From the NCBI RefSeq assembly GCF_000264765.2, contig NZ_CP006664.1, positions 868,001 to 932,000 of the forward strand: a DNA stretch of 64,000 nucleotides. The letters are read 5' to 3'. Under the pieces are notes generated by a model. That model did no database searches. It was not told where the DNA came from and was given only the letters and a program-made list of their open reading frames with translations. Origin of the DNA: Edwardsiella anguillarum ET080813 (GTDB taxonomy: Bacteria; Pseudomonadota; Gammaproteobacteria; Enterobacterales; Enterobacteriaceae). The position numbers were made by a program, and so were the translations under genes. Shown here piece after piece: positions 63,947 through 64,000 of the stretch; position 1 is the first letter of the stretch, and every line of letters begins with the position of its first letter.

Positions 63947-64000
63947 TTAAATTGTAGATGGTAAGGCTGAAGTTATATCAACCCCGAAGACGACTGGCGT
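63947..64000 (-). CDS. C-terminal end of a gene cut by the right edge, probable major pilin
   Basis: On the minus strand the frame is open from the edge and ends TPVVFGVDITSALPSTI-stop (17 residues seen). The gene precedes the chaperone gene on the same strand. In alpha-type loci (for example ecpA or cfaB) the major pilin lies in this neighbourhood, so a pilin is likely, but the visible part is too short to prove it. Confidence 0.5.
   Translation of the reverse strand, partial: TPVVFGVDITSALPSTI

Noticed and set aside
1-64000. CRISPR arrays and complete tRNA or rRNA genes
   Set aside because: I saw no regularly spaced repeats, no tRNA cloverleaf other than the ssrA remnants, and no rRNA sequence.

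Overview
The window looks like a chromosome segment of an enterobacterium, most likely Edwardsiella or a close relative. The assignment rests on gene content and E. coli-like gene order (degP-dgt-mtnN-btuF-yadS-erpA-clcA-hemL), on the GC-rich backbone, and on an ssrA-type integration scar. No species-specific marker was checked. A GC-rich core (about 7.4-42.4 kb) lies between two acquired regions.

Region 1 (1-7.2 kb) is the right-hand part of a P4-like phage satellite integrated at ssrA (tmRNA). It has the late operon sid-delta-psu on the minus strand, a Vis/AlpA-type regulator, an immunity-RNA-like segment, the small ash/epsilon/orf106-type genes and the 777-aa alpha primase-helicase. Two clusters of TGTTCACC/GGTGAACA iterons, about 4.1 kb apart, match the two-part P4 replication origin. 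The integrase must lie left of the window. An AT-rich gene tail at the left edge sits where P4 satellites carry cargo. Two separate ssrA 3'-end remnants mark the right border.

Region 2 (7.4-42.4 kb) is backbone. It holds a YciI-like gene; a cyuA-azlC-azlD-ridA operon for cysteine/serine catabolism; an alpha/beta hydrolase; RNase I; a GAF-PAS-GGDEF diguanylate cyclase; a TDT-family exporter with a tiny downstream membrane peptide and a divergent LysR gene; dps; a YicN-like gene; emrR-emrA-emrB; a Fur-boxed ferric-iron ABC transporter; the conserved degP-to-hemL block; xapA with an MFS transporter and XapR-like regulator; a GNAT enzyme; and the nimT/nimR pair.

Region 3 (42.4-64 kb) is AT-rich and acquired. 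It starts with an orphan 935-aa protein ending in a Fic motif (HPFGDGNGR). A pile of insertion sequences follows: an IS3-family copy split by an IS1111-type IS110 element and by a second decayed IS3-family copy, then an IS5-type relic. Last come two convergent chaperone-usher loci. One is Afa/Dr-like (PapB-type regulator, FGL chaperone, usher, AfaD-like, AfaE-like). The other is an alpha-type (CS1/Ecp-like) locus with chaperone, usher, minor subunit and tip adhesin, whose probable major pilin is cut by the right edge. Upstream of the Afa regulator two GATC sites lie exactly 102 bp apart, the arrangement used by pap-type phase variation, but the divergent gene is LuxR-type instead of PapI-like.
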